From Enterococcus faecalis (lineage in GTDB: Bacteria; Bacillota; Bacilli; Lactobacillales; Enterococcaceae): a stretch of DNA of 64,000 nt. Location of the stretch: NCBI RefSeq assembly GCF_029024925.1, contig NZ_CP118962.1, positions 1,644,001 through 1,708,000 of the forward strand. Direction: 5' to 3'. A program made the translations under genes and the position numbers. Below, in pieces: positions 36,858 to 45,580 of this stretch (position 1 is its first letter; each line of letters opens with the position of its first letter). Under the pieces are notes generated by a model, which was given only the letters and a program-made list of their open reading frames with translations, made no database searches and was not told the origin of the DNA.

Positions 36858-38231
36858 TTAATAAGGTAACAATAGAATCGATAAGACAATCACACTAATA
36901 ATGCCAATGATGGTCGGTACACTCGTCCGTTTTAAAATTCTGATGGGACTAACTCCTACTGTTGATGCGACAATCATGACAACTGCTGCTACAGGAGAAA
37001 TCGTTCTAGTTAAATTCGCAATCATCTGCATTGGCAAGGAAATTAAAATACCATCAATCCCAGCTTTTTCAGCAATCCCAGGAATTAGTTCGATAACCGC
37101 ATAAAACATTGCCAGTCCACCACCGCTTAAAATTCCAAAAAGGGTCGTTGCACCGCTGAAAATTAAGGTCGTGACAATTCCTGCTGAACTTGATGCTTCG
37201 ACAGATGCCATAATACTATCAATAATTCCTAACGTTTGAATCGCAGACGTGAACAATGAACCGCCTACGACAAGCATCACAACTTGACTAAACCCTTGCC
37301 CCATTCCTTTAAACATCTCGACAGCCGTATCTTGAACCTTTTTAAAAGATTTCAAGCGAAGCGTCTCAACCAATACAGCAATGAAGAAAGAAATAAATGT
37401 AAGAACAAAAATATCCATCGTTATTCCTTTAATAAACATTCCTGCGATTCCCACTCCAACAATTAATAATAGCGGTAATATTGGCAATATTGCATAAAAT
37501 TTAGGAACATCAAATTCTTTTTGTTTGCTTAAGCCCTCTTCATTTAATGAAACATAGGCAGCCTCACCTTCTTTTTTATCGCAGTATTTTTGCCAGAAGT
37601 ACTGTGCAACCGCAATGATTAATAACGATGGCAGCGAAATTTTGGCATTCCATACAACATAATTTAACACATCATAACCAAGGGTATTTGCGGCGATTAC
37701 GTTATCCGCGCCTAAAGGTGTTGGCATGATAGTTGCCGTCATTGCAATCACACCTGCAGCAGTTAATGATGAAATCCCCATGCTGGCTAGCATCGGATAT
37801 AATATAGACATTAAAATAATCGCTAAACTTGATGCACTAGGAACTACTAGTGACATTAAATTTCCAATTAAAAAGACCACAGGGACAAATAACGATTTAC
37901 GTTTAATCTTCATTAATGGTTTCACCAAAAAGTTGACAGCCATCTGATTGGCCCCGATTGCATTCATATAGCCTGAATAACCAAAAAGAATCATAATTAC
38001 AATTCCTGCTGAACTCACTTGTGCAATAATTGTATCTTTAAACTTCAAGAAAATATCAAATAATCCAAAACCGGTTCCTTCTCCTGCAGGATAAATGGGA
38101 TGTCCTAACATCCATGCACATGCAAGTAGAACAAGCGCACCAATAATTAAGCTGAGTGCGGGATGATAATTTTTTACAATCAAATAGGCTACAACAACTA
38201 AAACGACCAATACCAATAAACTTTCAATCAT
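36858..38231 (-). CDS. DcuC-family anaerobic carrier, possibly for nucleosides
   Basis: The 457-residue protein has about 12 membrane helices. Patterns such as GNLMSLVVPSASSLAIILMSILYP and MTATIMPTPLGADNVIAANTLG fit the DcuC/ion-transporter superfamily. DcuC proteins carry C4-dicarboxylates, but here the gene sits between a nucleoside hydrolase (upstream, 17 bases) and an acetyltransferase. It is controlled next to a LacI-PfkB regulator, so the real substrate may be a nucleoside or ribose-like compound. That substrate is inferred only. Confidence 0.8.
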   Translation of the reverse strand: MIESLLVLVVLVVVAYLIVKNYHPALSLIIGALVLLACAWMLGHPIYPAGEGTGFGLFDIFLKFKDTIIAQVSSAGIVIMILFGYSGYMNAIGANQMAVNFLVKPLMKIKRKSLFVPVVFLIGNLMSLVVPSASSLAIILMSILYPMLASMGISSLTAAGVIAMTATIMPTPLGADNVIAANTLGYDVLNYVVWNAKISLPSLLIIAVAQYFWQKYCDKKEGEAAYVSLNEEGLSKQKEFDVPKFYAILPILPLLLIVGVGIAGMFIKGITMDIFVLTFISFFIAVLVETLRLKSFKKVQDTAVEMFKGMGQGFSQVVMLVVGGSLFTSAIQTLGIIDSIMASVEASSSAGIVTTLIFSGATTLFGILSGGGLAMFYAVIELIPGIAEKAGIDGILISLPMQMIANLTRTISPVAAVVMIVASTVGVSPIRILKRTSVPTIIGIISVIVLSILLLPY

Positions 38232-38247
38232 ACTTATCCTCCTTCAG

Positions 38248-39168
38248 TTAATTAACCGCTTTCATTTTTTCGACAACCCATTTTTGAAAAGCTTCAACAT
38301 TTACATCTATACAGGCAACAGCATTCGTGTTTTTATGATACTTCATTTTTAAATCCGCAACAGTAGCTCCCGCAGCTGGACCTTCCAAAGCAACTTCAAT
38401 GAACGTTTCAGTTGTCTCAAATAATTCTGGTGAAGTTAAATAGGCAATCGCACAGACATCATGCATTTTCAAACCTGTAGTTAGACTGCCGCCTCTATAA
38501 TGACGGAAAAGACCATAAAACATTTCCCCAACTCTACCAAGCGCTCTGATGGCTGTTACTTCATGATTCGTTAACACAGCTTGACTTGTAACATCTAATC
38601 CTACCATTGTTAGCGGGACACCTGATTGGAAAACAATTTGTGCAGCATGTGGATCGACATACGTATTAAATTCGGCACTTGTATTTGTATTTCCCCTTGC
38701 TAATGAGCCACCCATCATGACGATTTCTGCAATATTCTCTTTGACTTCTGGATAGAGGGTCAGTAACAAAGCAATATTCGTTAATGCAGCAATTGGAACA
38801 ATGGTCAAAGGAACATCACTAGACAGAATTTCTTTTCGCATAGCTTCCACTGCATGAATATCTAAACACGTAGAGATAGGTTGCGGAAACTCAAAGCCAT
38901 CCATGCCAGTCTCCCCATGAATCTCAGCAGAATCTTCCAATTGAATAAGTAACGGACAATTACACCCCTTGGCTACAGGAACCTTTTTCCCAAAAAAATC
39001 GACAAGTTTCAAGGCATTATTTGTTGTTTTTTCTACATCTACATTCCCTGCAACCGTCGTTATTAAGCGAACTTCTAGGTTAGGATGATTCAGTGCAATC
39101 GCTAAAGCTACAGCATCATCAATTCCTGGGTCCGTATCAATAATGATCGGTCTTTTCTTTGTATCCAT
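38248..39168 (-). CDS. Inosine/uridine-preferring nucleoside hydrolase
   Basis: It cleaves nucleosides to ribose and base in the cytoplasm. The 306-residue product has the calcium-binding DTDPGIDDAVALA at the start, VMMGGSLARGNTNTSAEFNTYVDPHAA and HDVCAIAYL near the end, all hallmarks of the IunH/RihC family. The ATG at 39168 follows GGAGG; an 11-residue longer frame has no site. It is first in an operon with the DcuC-like carrier, transcribed divergently from the LacI-PfkB fusion, with operator-like sites between. Confidence 0.95.
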   Translation of the reverse strand: MDTKKRPIIIDTDPGIDDAVALAIALNHPNLEVRLITTVAGNVDVEKTTNNALKLVDFFGKKVPVAKGCNCPLLIQLEDSAEIHGETGMDGFEFPQPISTCLDIHAVEAMRKEILSSDVPLTIVPIAALTNIALLLTLYPEVKENIAEIVMMGGSLARGNTNTSAEFNTYVDPHAAQIVFQSGVPLTMVGLDVTSQAVLTNHEVTAIRALGRVGEMFYGLFRHYRGGSLTTGLKMHDVCAIAYLTSPELFETTETFIEVALEGPAAGATVADLKMKYHKNTNAVACIDVNVEAFQKWVVEKMKAVN

Positions 39169-39205
39169 TTTTCTTCCTCCATTCACATTTAGGAAAAACA
39201 TTTCC

Positions 39206-39217
39206 GGAAACGTTTTC
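39206..39217. promoter_or_regulatory. LacI-type operator between iunH and LacI-PfkB genes
   Basis: GGAAACGTTTTC is a near-palindrome centred on AAACGTTT, the core bound by LacI-family regulators and CcpA. It is 38 bases upstream of the nucleoside hydrolase start and is the likely target of the neighbouring regulator. Confidence 0.55.
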
Positions 39218-39229
39218 TTAACTTGAGAT

Positions 39230-39243
39230 TAACAGCGCTTTCA
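39230..39243 (-). promoter_or_regulatory. Candidate cre site
   Basis: On the minus strand TGAAAGCGCTGTTA matches the CcpA cre consensus TGWAANCGNTNWCA except one base. It suggests carbon catabolite repression of the nucleoside operon. Confidence 0.55.
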
Positions 39244-39290
39244 TTAAAAATCAAGCAGAATTTCTAAATAATAAATAATTAGGCTTTTTC

Positions 39291-39320
39291 TTGACTTTCT
39301 GCTTTTAGAATGCTTACTAT
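39291..39320 (+). promoter_or_regulatory. Promoter of the LacI-PfkB gene
   Basis: TTGACT (39291-39296) and TACTAT (39315-39320) are spaced by 18 bases; the start codon lies 28 bases downstream. Confidence 0.6.
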
Positions 39321-39347
39321 AAAAAAGAGTTCAGTGAAAGGACGAAA

Positions 39348-41261
39348 ATGATGAATATTAAAGATATTGCAAAATTAGCTGGCGTTTCCGCTTCAACTGT
39401 ATCCAAAATTATAAATAATAAAGATCAAACTATTAGTAAAGAAACCCGTGAGCGTGTCTTAAAAATCGTTCGAGATTACAACTACACACCTTACTCAGCA
39501 AATCTCGTCACAAATAGTACTACAAAAACCTTCGTGTTATTATTAAATAGCCATGAAACTTTTGAGGCTTGGGTTACGAGCTTTATTGATAAAGCTCAAG
39601 AAAATGGCTATAACTGCTTGATTTTAAATAGTCACGGTAGTTTAGAACAAGAACTGAAAAATATTACCTCGCCAACTTTAAAACAAGCCAGTGGCATTAT
39701 TTGGGACCCAATCAATGAAAACAGTAAACAATACGCGAAATTTATAGAAGAATTAACGATTCCTTACTATTTCGTCAATCACTCAACTAACGAATTACCT
39801 TCTCTAGCGGGGCTTTATGAAGAAGCTAGTTATGTTTTAACCCAAGAATTATTACAGAATAACCATAAAAAAATTAGTTATTTCGTCACTAACCCAAAAT
39901 ATAAAGAAGCAATTATTGCAGGCTATAAAAAAGCCTTATTTGATGTCAATTTACCCTTTAGTAAAGAAAATATTTTAACTACTATCCCTGCTGATTTCAG
40001 TAATCAGCTTATCACAGATGGGATTACGGGTATCCTTACTGATGACTATACCCAGGCTGTTTTTTTGGAACAGCTTTTAAAGCAGAGCGGTTTGCGAACC
40101 CCCGATAATTACTCTTTACTCGCAATTAAGCGAAAAATTGATCGTTCATTTTTACCTGATCATATTTCTTCCGTCTTATTAGATACAGAGACGTTTGGCA
40201 GCCAGTTAGCCTTATCATTGCTTAACAAACGCAAAGAAAAAACAGCCTTGATTAATGAGGCTGAAAAATTGGTGCTAGATCACAAAAATACATTAGGCAT
40301 GTCTAGTGTTAATCCACATAGCAAAATGATTGTAGTGGGTAGTTTAAACGTTGATAATTATCTGTATTCAACAAATTTACCACATAACGGCAAAACAAAT
40401 TTTCTGTCTAGCTATGCTAAATTCCCCGGCGGAAAAGGATTAAATCAAGCTGTTGGCTTAACCAAACTGGGGCATCAGGCCACCTTAATTGGTTGTTTAG
40501 GCTCAGACACAGATGCGAATTACTTATATAAAGAATTAGAAAAATACCACGTTACGACAGATGGTATCACACGTATTCAAGATACTGAGACTGGTCAAGC
40601 TTATATTTATGTTGAGACAAGCGGCGACTCCATGATTTCAATCTTACCTGGTGCAAACACAGCGCTTACACCTAAAAAAATCGCACAGCAAAAACACCTA
40701 TTTATGGATGCCAGTTTTTGTCTCATTCAAACAGAAATTCCTTTGTCTGCTGTAAAAAAGGCTTGTGAAATCGCCCAACATTCAGGGGTACCGATTATTT
40801 TAAAACCAGCTGCTATTCATCATATTCCAGTGAATATACTAGAAAAGGTTGATTTTTTCATTCCCAATGAAGATGAATTATTGGAACTTCAACCAGATAC
40901 TGGTACATTAGAAGAGAAAGCGGCGTACTTCTTAGAAATGGGCGTAAAAAATGTCATTGTTACTTTAGGAAAAAAAGGCGTGTTATTAAAAACACACCAA
41001 GTGTGCCACTATTTTCCTGCAACAGAAAATATAGCTGTGGATAGCACTGGTGCCAGTGACAGCTTTATCAGCGCGCTCGCCTCCTATCTTTCGAAAGGTT
41101 ATCCGACTGAAGCAGCCATTCAAATAGCAATTCAGGCTGCAGGATTTTCAGTTTCTAAAGAAGGGGTGATTGATTCTTTAGTTGATCACGTCACTTTGGA
41201 AAATTATTTGATAAAAAAAGAACCCGCTCTTTTTGCTCATCGTAACACCTGTGTCGACTGA
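39348..41261 (+). CDS. LacI-type regulator fused to a PfkB-family sugar kinase
   Basis: The 637-residue fusion has a LacI helix-turn-helix at residues 1-55 (MNIKDIAKLAGVSASTVSKIIN), a sugar-binding regulatory domain to about 320, and a ribokinase-like domain from about 326 (MIVVGSLNVDNYLYSTNLP, KFPGGKGLNQAVGLTKLG) to the end. The kinase active-site motif DTTGAGD reads DSTGASD: the catalytic Asp is kept and the second Gly is Ser. Next to a nucleoside hydrolase, the kinase probably phosphorylates ribose released from nucleosides while the other half controls the operon. AAAGGA lies six bases before the ATG. Confidence 0.9.
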   Translation: MMNIKDIAKLAGVSASTVSKIINNKDQTISKETRERVLKIVRDYNYTPYSANLVTNSTTKTFVLLLNSHETFEAWVTSFIDKAQENGYNCLILNSHGSLEQELKNITSPTLKQASGIIWDPINENSKQYAKFIEELTIPYYFVNHSTNELPSLAGLYEEASYVLTQELLQNNHKKISYFVTNPKYKEAIIAGYKKALFDVNLPFSKENILTTIPADFSNQLITDGITGILTDDYTQAVFLEQLLKQSGLRTPDNYSLLAIKRKIDRSFLPDHISSVLLDTETFGSQLALSLLNKRKEKTALINEAEKLVLDHKNTLGMSSVNPHSKMIVVGSLNVDNYLYSTNLPHNGKTNFLSSYAKFPGGKGLNQAVGLTKLGHQATLIGCLGSDTDANYLYKELEKYHVTTDGITRIQDTETGQAYIYVETSGDSMISILPGANTALTPKKIAQQKHLFMDASFCLIQTEIPLSAVKKACEIAQHSGVPIILKPAAIHHIPVNILEKVDFFIPNEDELLELQPDTGTLEEKAAYFLEMGVKNVIVTLGKKGVLLKTHQVCHYFPATENIAVDSTGASDSFISALASYLSKGYPTEAAIQIAIQAAGFSVSKEGVIDSLVDHVTLENYLIKKEPALFAHRNTCVD

Positions 41262-41276
41262 CACAGGTGTTTTCCT
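41244..41276 (+). terminator. Terminator after the LacI-PfkB gene
   Basis: AACACCTGTGTC pairs with GACACAGGTGTT, followed by TTCC; it overlaps the stop codon. Confidence 0.8.
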
Positions 41277-41379
41277 GCTGAATATCTTGTTATTTTCTCA
41301 TAAACCAATGAGAATTGTTCTTTTTTATTACAATTTATTAGGCGAACTATTATAATAAAAGAGAAGTTATTACTAAGGA

Positions 41380-42888
41380 GTGAGTCTCATCAAAACACAA
41401 GATGCCATAAAAACATTTTTACTTTCAAAGAAAACACAAAAAAAATTGGCTGTCTTTTTATACTTAGCAAAACAAACGAACCTTGATTTATCTAGTGTTG
41501 CCCGAAAATTCGATCTTTCTACTAAAAATTTATCAATTTATCTTCGTGAAATTCAAGAAGACTTAGCAACCCTTCCTGAAAATACCTTAGAGATTCAGAT
41601 CCATCACGGAAAAATTTCATTACATACGACTTCCAATGATTTTCTTTCCCACTATTTTTTATTATTTAATTATTACTGTGTCCATTCTACTGACTTCATT
41701 CTTTTTCAAGCAATTATCAAAAAAGAAAACAATTCTGTCTGGAAAGTGAGTCAAGAAACTAATTTTAGCTCATCTTACATTTACAAACGGTTAAATAACA
41801 TTAATAAACTATTTGGTTTGTATGGAATTTCCGTCCATTTTTCCCCCTCCGCGAGTAAAGTGATTACAGGTTCTGAATTTCAAGTCCTATATGCTTTTCT
41901 TGATGTCTACTGGACCATCTTTTTAAATACCTTAGCCTTACCACGTTATACCTCTACTTATTTTGAAGATATACTGACGCAACATATTAAACCAGAAATT
42001 CTTGAACGCTTGGAACACGCTTCTCTACTAAAATTAAATTTACTTTTACACATCGCAAAATATCGCTTTCCATATACTTGTGAAGATGATCTCCAAAAAG
42101 AATTTGAAGAACATCCTTATTTAAGGCTTTTCTCAGACTCAAAACAAACTATTTTTTGTTCCCAATCAAATTTTTCAGAAGATCAACAGCGGGTTGTAGA
42201 TATCATTGCACCCATTGCCATTGATAATTTTGATTCAGCAAAACGAGCCAAAGATTTACTGGTTGCTCTAAATGAAATTTCTTGCCCAGAATATTTCTAC
42301 GTTGATTCTTTATTAACCAATTTTTGCGAAGTTTTTCAAATTCCAAAAATGCGTGAATTTGATCGTCATTACTTCTTACTTATTTTATTTAAAAATATTA
42401 TCTATAACCAATTATTTATTTCGCAGCAACCAAATACCGCAATTCTAGATTTTTTAGTCAATAAAAATAGTACTTATCAAAAAGATTTACAGAAAAAAAT
42501 TTATGCTTTTTATCGAAACTTTTCAGCGCATTCCCCTTATCAGTTAAGATTTAAGGATCAGGAGAACCCAATTTGGACATGTGAATTGTTGTTACGAATT
42601 TATAAGCACTATAGTCCCCGCAAAAAAATTAAAATTGGTGTTGCATATTCTCGCGATTTTTACATTGCTAGCTTTATTATGATGAAAATCAAGCAAGCAT
42701 TTAGTGAGGATATTATTTTTGAACGAACCGATTTTTCTAGTTGTGATATTGTGATTACTGACTATCCCTTATTTGATTTACCAAAAGAAATAGACCGAAT
42801 TTACATTTTAGAAGAAGAATTAACCCGAGAAGATTGGGAACTAATTTTCAGTAAAATAAGTATCGCCATTTTTGATTTGCAATATTAA
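41380..42888 (+). CDS. Mga-like helix-turn-helix regulator
   Basis: The protein of about 500 residues has tandem N-terminal helix-turn-helix domains (about 30-60 DLSSVARKFDLSTKNLSIYLREI; about 115-150 SVWKVSQETNFSSSYIYKRLNNI), then the helical PRD-like middle and an EIIB-like C-terminal end, as in Mga/AtxA regulators. Target genes are unknown. AAGGAG directly abuts the GTG at 41380; eight bases further on lies ATC (41389), at ideal spacing, so a rare AUC start is possible. The gene is single and ends in strong hairpins. Confidence 0.8.
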   Translation: MSLIKTQDAIKTFLLSKKTQKKLAVFLYLAKQTNLDLSSVARKFDLSTKNLSIYLREIQEDLATLPENTLEIQIHHGKISLHTTSNDFLSHYFLLFNYYCVHSTDFILFQAIIKKENNSVWKVSQETNFSSSYIYKRLNNINKLFGLYGISVHFSPSASKVITGSEFQVLYAFLDVYWTIFLNTLALPRYTSTYFEDILTQHIKPEILERLEHASLLKLNLLLHIAKYRFPYTCEDDLQKEFEEHPYLRLFSDSKQTIFCSQSNFSEDQQRVVDIIAPIAIDNFDSAKRAKDLLVALNEISCPEYFYVDSLLTNFCEVFQIPKMREFDRHYFLLILFKNIIYNQLFISQQPNTAILDFLVNKNSTYQKDLQKKIYAFYRNFSAHSPYQLRFKDQENPIWTCELLLRIYKHYSPRKKIKIGVAYSRDFYIASFIMMKIKQAFSEDIIFERTDFSSCDIVITDYPLFDLPKEIDRIYILEEELTREDWELIFSKISIAIFDLQY

Positions 42889-42933
42889 AACAAACACCAC
42901 AAGCGCTAACTTGTCTCACCAACCATAATGAAA

Positions 42934-42999
42934 ACAAGCGACCTACAAACCACTTCTGCCAGTTTTAGTCTGACAGAAAATAGTTTGTAGGTCACTTGT
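42934..42999. terminator. Large hairpin after the Mga-like gene
   Basis: ACAAGCGACCTACAAAC pairs with GTTTGTAGGTCACTTGT (one mismatch), with CTTCTG/CAGAA inside. It lies in a 318-base gap (42889-43206) without genes. Confidence 0.7.
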
Positions 43000-43103
43000 A
43001 TATTGCTGTTCTTTTCTACGTTACCTTCAAGACAATCTAGTAAGTGGGTACACGTCGTACTTCAGTCCTTAAAGTGCTACGGTTCCACCGCTAATCAGTT
43101 TTT

Positions 43104-43146
43104 AAGCCTGAGACAAAAATCCAAAGTGTTTTTTGTCTCAGGCTCT
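43104..43146. repeat. Hairpin related to the 25.8/63.0-kb repeats
   Basis: GCCTGAGACAAAAA pairs with TTTTTGTCTCAGGC around TCCAAAGTG. The loop and inner stem match the first hairpin of the long repeats in reverse orientation, while the outer stem has a different, compensated sequence. It also works as a terminator for the gene at 43207. Confidence 0.75.
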
Positions 43147-43206
43147 TACATTTTTTCAACAAAGATGTTACTAGGCACTACTTGAAGCTGAAAACTATTT
43201 TCTCTA

Positions 43207-44049
43207 TCAAGATTCCTCATCAGTAGACTCAAATTTAAAACTTTTTTCTATAAAAGCAACTTCTTTTGCGTATGTTTTTACAAAAGAAGAATAGTCTTTG
43301 GGATCTTTGACCTTTTCCAATTGGTCAACAGAGACTTCTAATTCAAATCCCGTCCCATCTTTAAAGAGATAATATTTTGAGATGTCTGTATATCCTTGAT
43401 TCCGTTTTAAAATATAGCCAGTTTGTACATCAGCAATTTTATCAATTGGGTATGCTTTGATAAACTCTTTACTTGTATCTAAATAATCAGAAAGACTGTT
43501 GACAAGATTGCCAGAAAGGTACATACCTGCCGATGTATAATAGTCTCTTTTTTCATAAAAACTGATATTGCCTAGATATTTTGTATCTGGATACTCCTCT
43601 GTAGAAGGTAAAATTAAAAAGTTCTTTCCGCCACTGGTTTCAATATCGGCATCGCCGATAATTTCTATTTGGTAGCCTTGATTAAATAAAAGTTTATTTT
43701 GTTCTATTGTGACTTTTAGTGGTTTTTCTAAATCAACAGGTCCAGTTGTGGTAAGTCCAGCTTCTTTTAAAGGATAAACATCTTCTGATGAAGCGGAGTA
43801 ATCCCAATAATCATCTTTCTCCGCAAGATCAATATATACTATAAAGCCAATTGCTACAGCAATGCCTATCCAAATAATTTTTTTGTTCTTTTTTTGTTTT
43901 TTCTTTTTTTTCGTCTGTGGTTTTACCACTTTTTTATTGGGGTTAGGAAGTTGCTTTGCTGTGTCTGTTCTTGTGACAGGAAAAAACGACCATTTTGGCT
44001 TTTGAAAAAGCGCATCATATGTATCATAAAAATTCTTTTGTTTAGCCAT
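43207..44049 (-). CDS. Membrane-anchored protein of unknown function
   Basis: I do not recognise this 280-residue protein. Residues 1-57 are cytoplasmic and end in a lysine run (TKKKKKQKKNKK). A single membrane segment follows at about 58-75 (IIWIGIAVAIGFIVYIDL), then an outside domain of about 200 residues rich in beta pattern and Tyr/Asp. The start overlaps the end of the XpaC-like gene by eight bases, so the two are made together, perhaps as an envelope-stress or toxic-anion-type pair. The product has no lipobox or sortase motif. Confidence 0.75.
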   Translation of the reverse strand: MAKQKNFYDTYDALFQKPKWSFFPVTRTDTAKQLPNPNKKVVKPQTKKKKKQKKNKKIIWIGIAVAIGFIVYIDLAEKDDYWDYSASSEDVYPLKEAGLTTTGPVDLEKPLKVTIEQNKLLFNQGYQIEIIGDADIETSGGKNFLILPSTEEYPDTKYLGNISFYEKRDYYTSAGMYLSGNLVNSLSDYLDTSKEFIKAYPIDKIADVQTGYILKRNQGYTDISKYYLFKDGTGFELEVSVDQLEKVKDPKDYSSFVKTYAKEVAFIEKSFKFESTDEES

Positions 44050-44581
44050 TTTTTCTCTCCACTAATTTTTTTGATAAGGAAATTTCCTCAGATGCTTCGG
44101 AGACTAATTTTTCGTAATCATCTGTGATACTTTCCGACAACACTCGTATGGTACTTAAGATACCATTGGTTGCAAGTGTTATTTCTTCTGTTGACAATTT
44201 ATCTTCTTTAATGCTTAAAAACCGTTCTGATGCTCGTAAAATCTCTGGTACCTTATGATATAAAAAATCACTAAAATGAGTAATTGCTTCAGGATACTTC
44301 ACTAAGTGTTTAAAGATGCCTTTAGCGGAAGCAACACCCAGTTCTACTTGTTCAATTTTTTTTAAATTTCGTGACTTATTCGTTAGTTCGTTTAAATAAA
44401 TAATTTGTTTTTTTAATTCGTCCATAATTCTTTGGTACATCTCTAGGTCACTGTCCGTTAGATGGTGCGTCGTTTGATATTTTTTCAGATTTTTTTTATA
44501 ACGGAAATACGTACGACCATTTCTATAAATAACCCAACCGATGTACCCAGCGCCCACTAACAAAACCATTATCCCATTCAA
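44042..44581 (-). CDS. XpaC-like membrane-associated protein
   Basis: The 179-residue protein starts with a membrane segment (MVLLVGAGYIGWVIY), then long helices. The central pattern (YQRIMDELKKQIIYLNELTNKSRNL, FSDFLYHKVPEILRASERFL) resembles the XpaC/5-bromo-4-chloroindolyl phosphate hydrolysis family, which often neighbours TelA-like proteins. No enzyme activity can be read from the sequence. It overlaps the next gene by eight bases. Confidence 0.55.
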   Translation of the reverse strand: MNGIMVLLVGAGYIGWVIYRNGRTYFRYKKNLKKYQTTHHLTDSDLEMYQRIMDELKKQIIYLNELTNKSRNLKKIEQVELGVASAKGIFKHLVKYPEAITHFSDFLYHKVPEILRASERFLSIKEDKLSTEEITLATNGILSTIRVLSESITDDYEKLVSEASEEISLSKKLVERKNG

Positions 44582-44775
44582 ATCATGTACTCCTTTTTAA
44601 ATTAGTATATATTACTGAACACATTGTCCAGCTTAAAATTGACAAATAAGTATGAAATGTTACTCCCCCAATTACTTGTGCACTTTTATTGTATCATATA
44701 GGAAAATTGTTCTGTTCCGCATTTGGACAAATTGTCTAAATGTCTAAGGAAATCTTTTTTGGTTTAAATATGTAG

Positions 44776-44822
44776 CAAAAAACACTTGCAAGAATTGATT
44801 ACTTCTCACAAGCGTTTTTTAT
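44776..44822 (-). terminator. glpF terminator
   Basis: On the minus strand AAAAACGCTTG pairs (one G-T) with CAAGTGTTTTT, with AGAAG/CTTCT-like pairs inside. It ends the glp operon. The rest of 44582-44853 holds no gene. Confidence 0.7.
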
Positions 44823-44853
44823 TGTCTAAAACAACTATTTACATTTCATTTTA

Positions 44854-45573
44854 TTAAATAGTGAATAAATAAATTACTGCAGCTAATGAAGCACCTAAGA
44901 TAGGTCCCACAATTGGCACCCAAGAATAAGCCCAATCGGAATCACCTTTTGTTTTCACAGGAATAATTTGGTGCGCTAAACGAGGTCCTAAATCACGTGC
45001 AGGGTTAATTGCATAACCTGTAGGTCCGCCTAATGATAGACCTAGTCCTAAGACCAAAATCCCAACAAGCATTGGATTAATGCCAGCCGCTAAGTCATTT
45101 TGAGAAAAGGCTAGTAAGCCAAAAACCAAAACAAATGTGCCGATAATTTCTGTTAAAACATTGGCTGGATAGTTACGGACAGCTGGACCAGTGGCGAAGG
45201 TTCCTAAAATAGCACCTTTGTCTTCTGTAATGTTCCAATGGGGTAAATAAGCTAACCAGACAACTAAACCACCAATAAAACCGCCTAGGACTTGAGCTAC
45301 GATATAAGGTAAAACCATGCCCCATTCAAAGTTTCCAGTAATTGCCATCGCAACTGTTACAGCAGGATTTAAATGCGCTGGACTCATATACCCAGACATG
45401 TAAACAGCTAATGTAACAGCAGCGCCCCAACCTAAAGCAATAACGACCCAACCAGAAGCAAAGGCTTTGCTTTTCTTCAAGTTAACTGCGGCACAGACGC
45501 CATCCCCTAGTAAAACTAAAATCATCGTTCCGAAAAATTCACCGAATAATTGTGTCATCATCGAAGTTCCCAT
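44854..45573 (-). CDS. glpF: Glycerol facilitator
   Basis: This aquaglyceroporin lets glycerol diffuse into the cell. The 239-residue protein has six membrane helices and the two NPA boxes, HLNPAVTVAMA and AINPARDLGPRL. The Asp after the second box (NPARD) marks glycerol-conducting members. It is third in glpK-glpO-glpF, seven bases after glpO. Confidence 0.96.
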   Translation of the reverse strand: MGTSMMTQLFGEFFGTMILVLLGDGVCAAVNLKKSKAFASGWVVIALGWGAAVTLAVYMSGYMSPAHLNPAVTVAMAITGNFEWGMVLPYIVAQVLGGFIGGLVVWLAYLPHWNITEDKGAILGTFATGPAVRNYPANVLTEIIGTFVLVFGLLAFSQNDLAAGINPMLVGILVLGLGLSLGGPTGYAINPARDLGPRLAHQIIPVKTKGDSDWAYSWVPIVGPILGASLAAVIYLFTI

Positions 45574-45580
45574 TTTTTCT

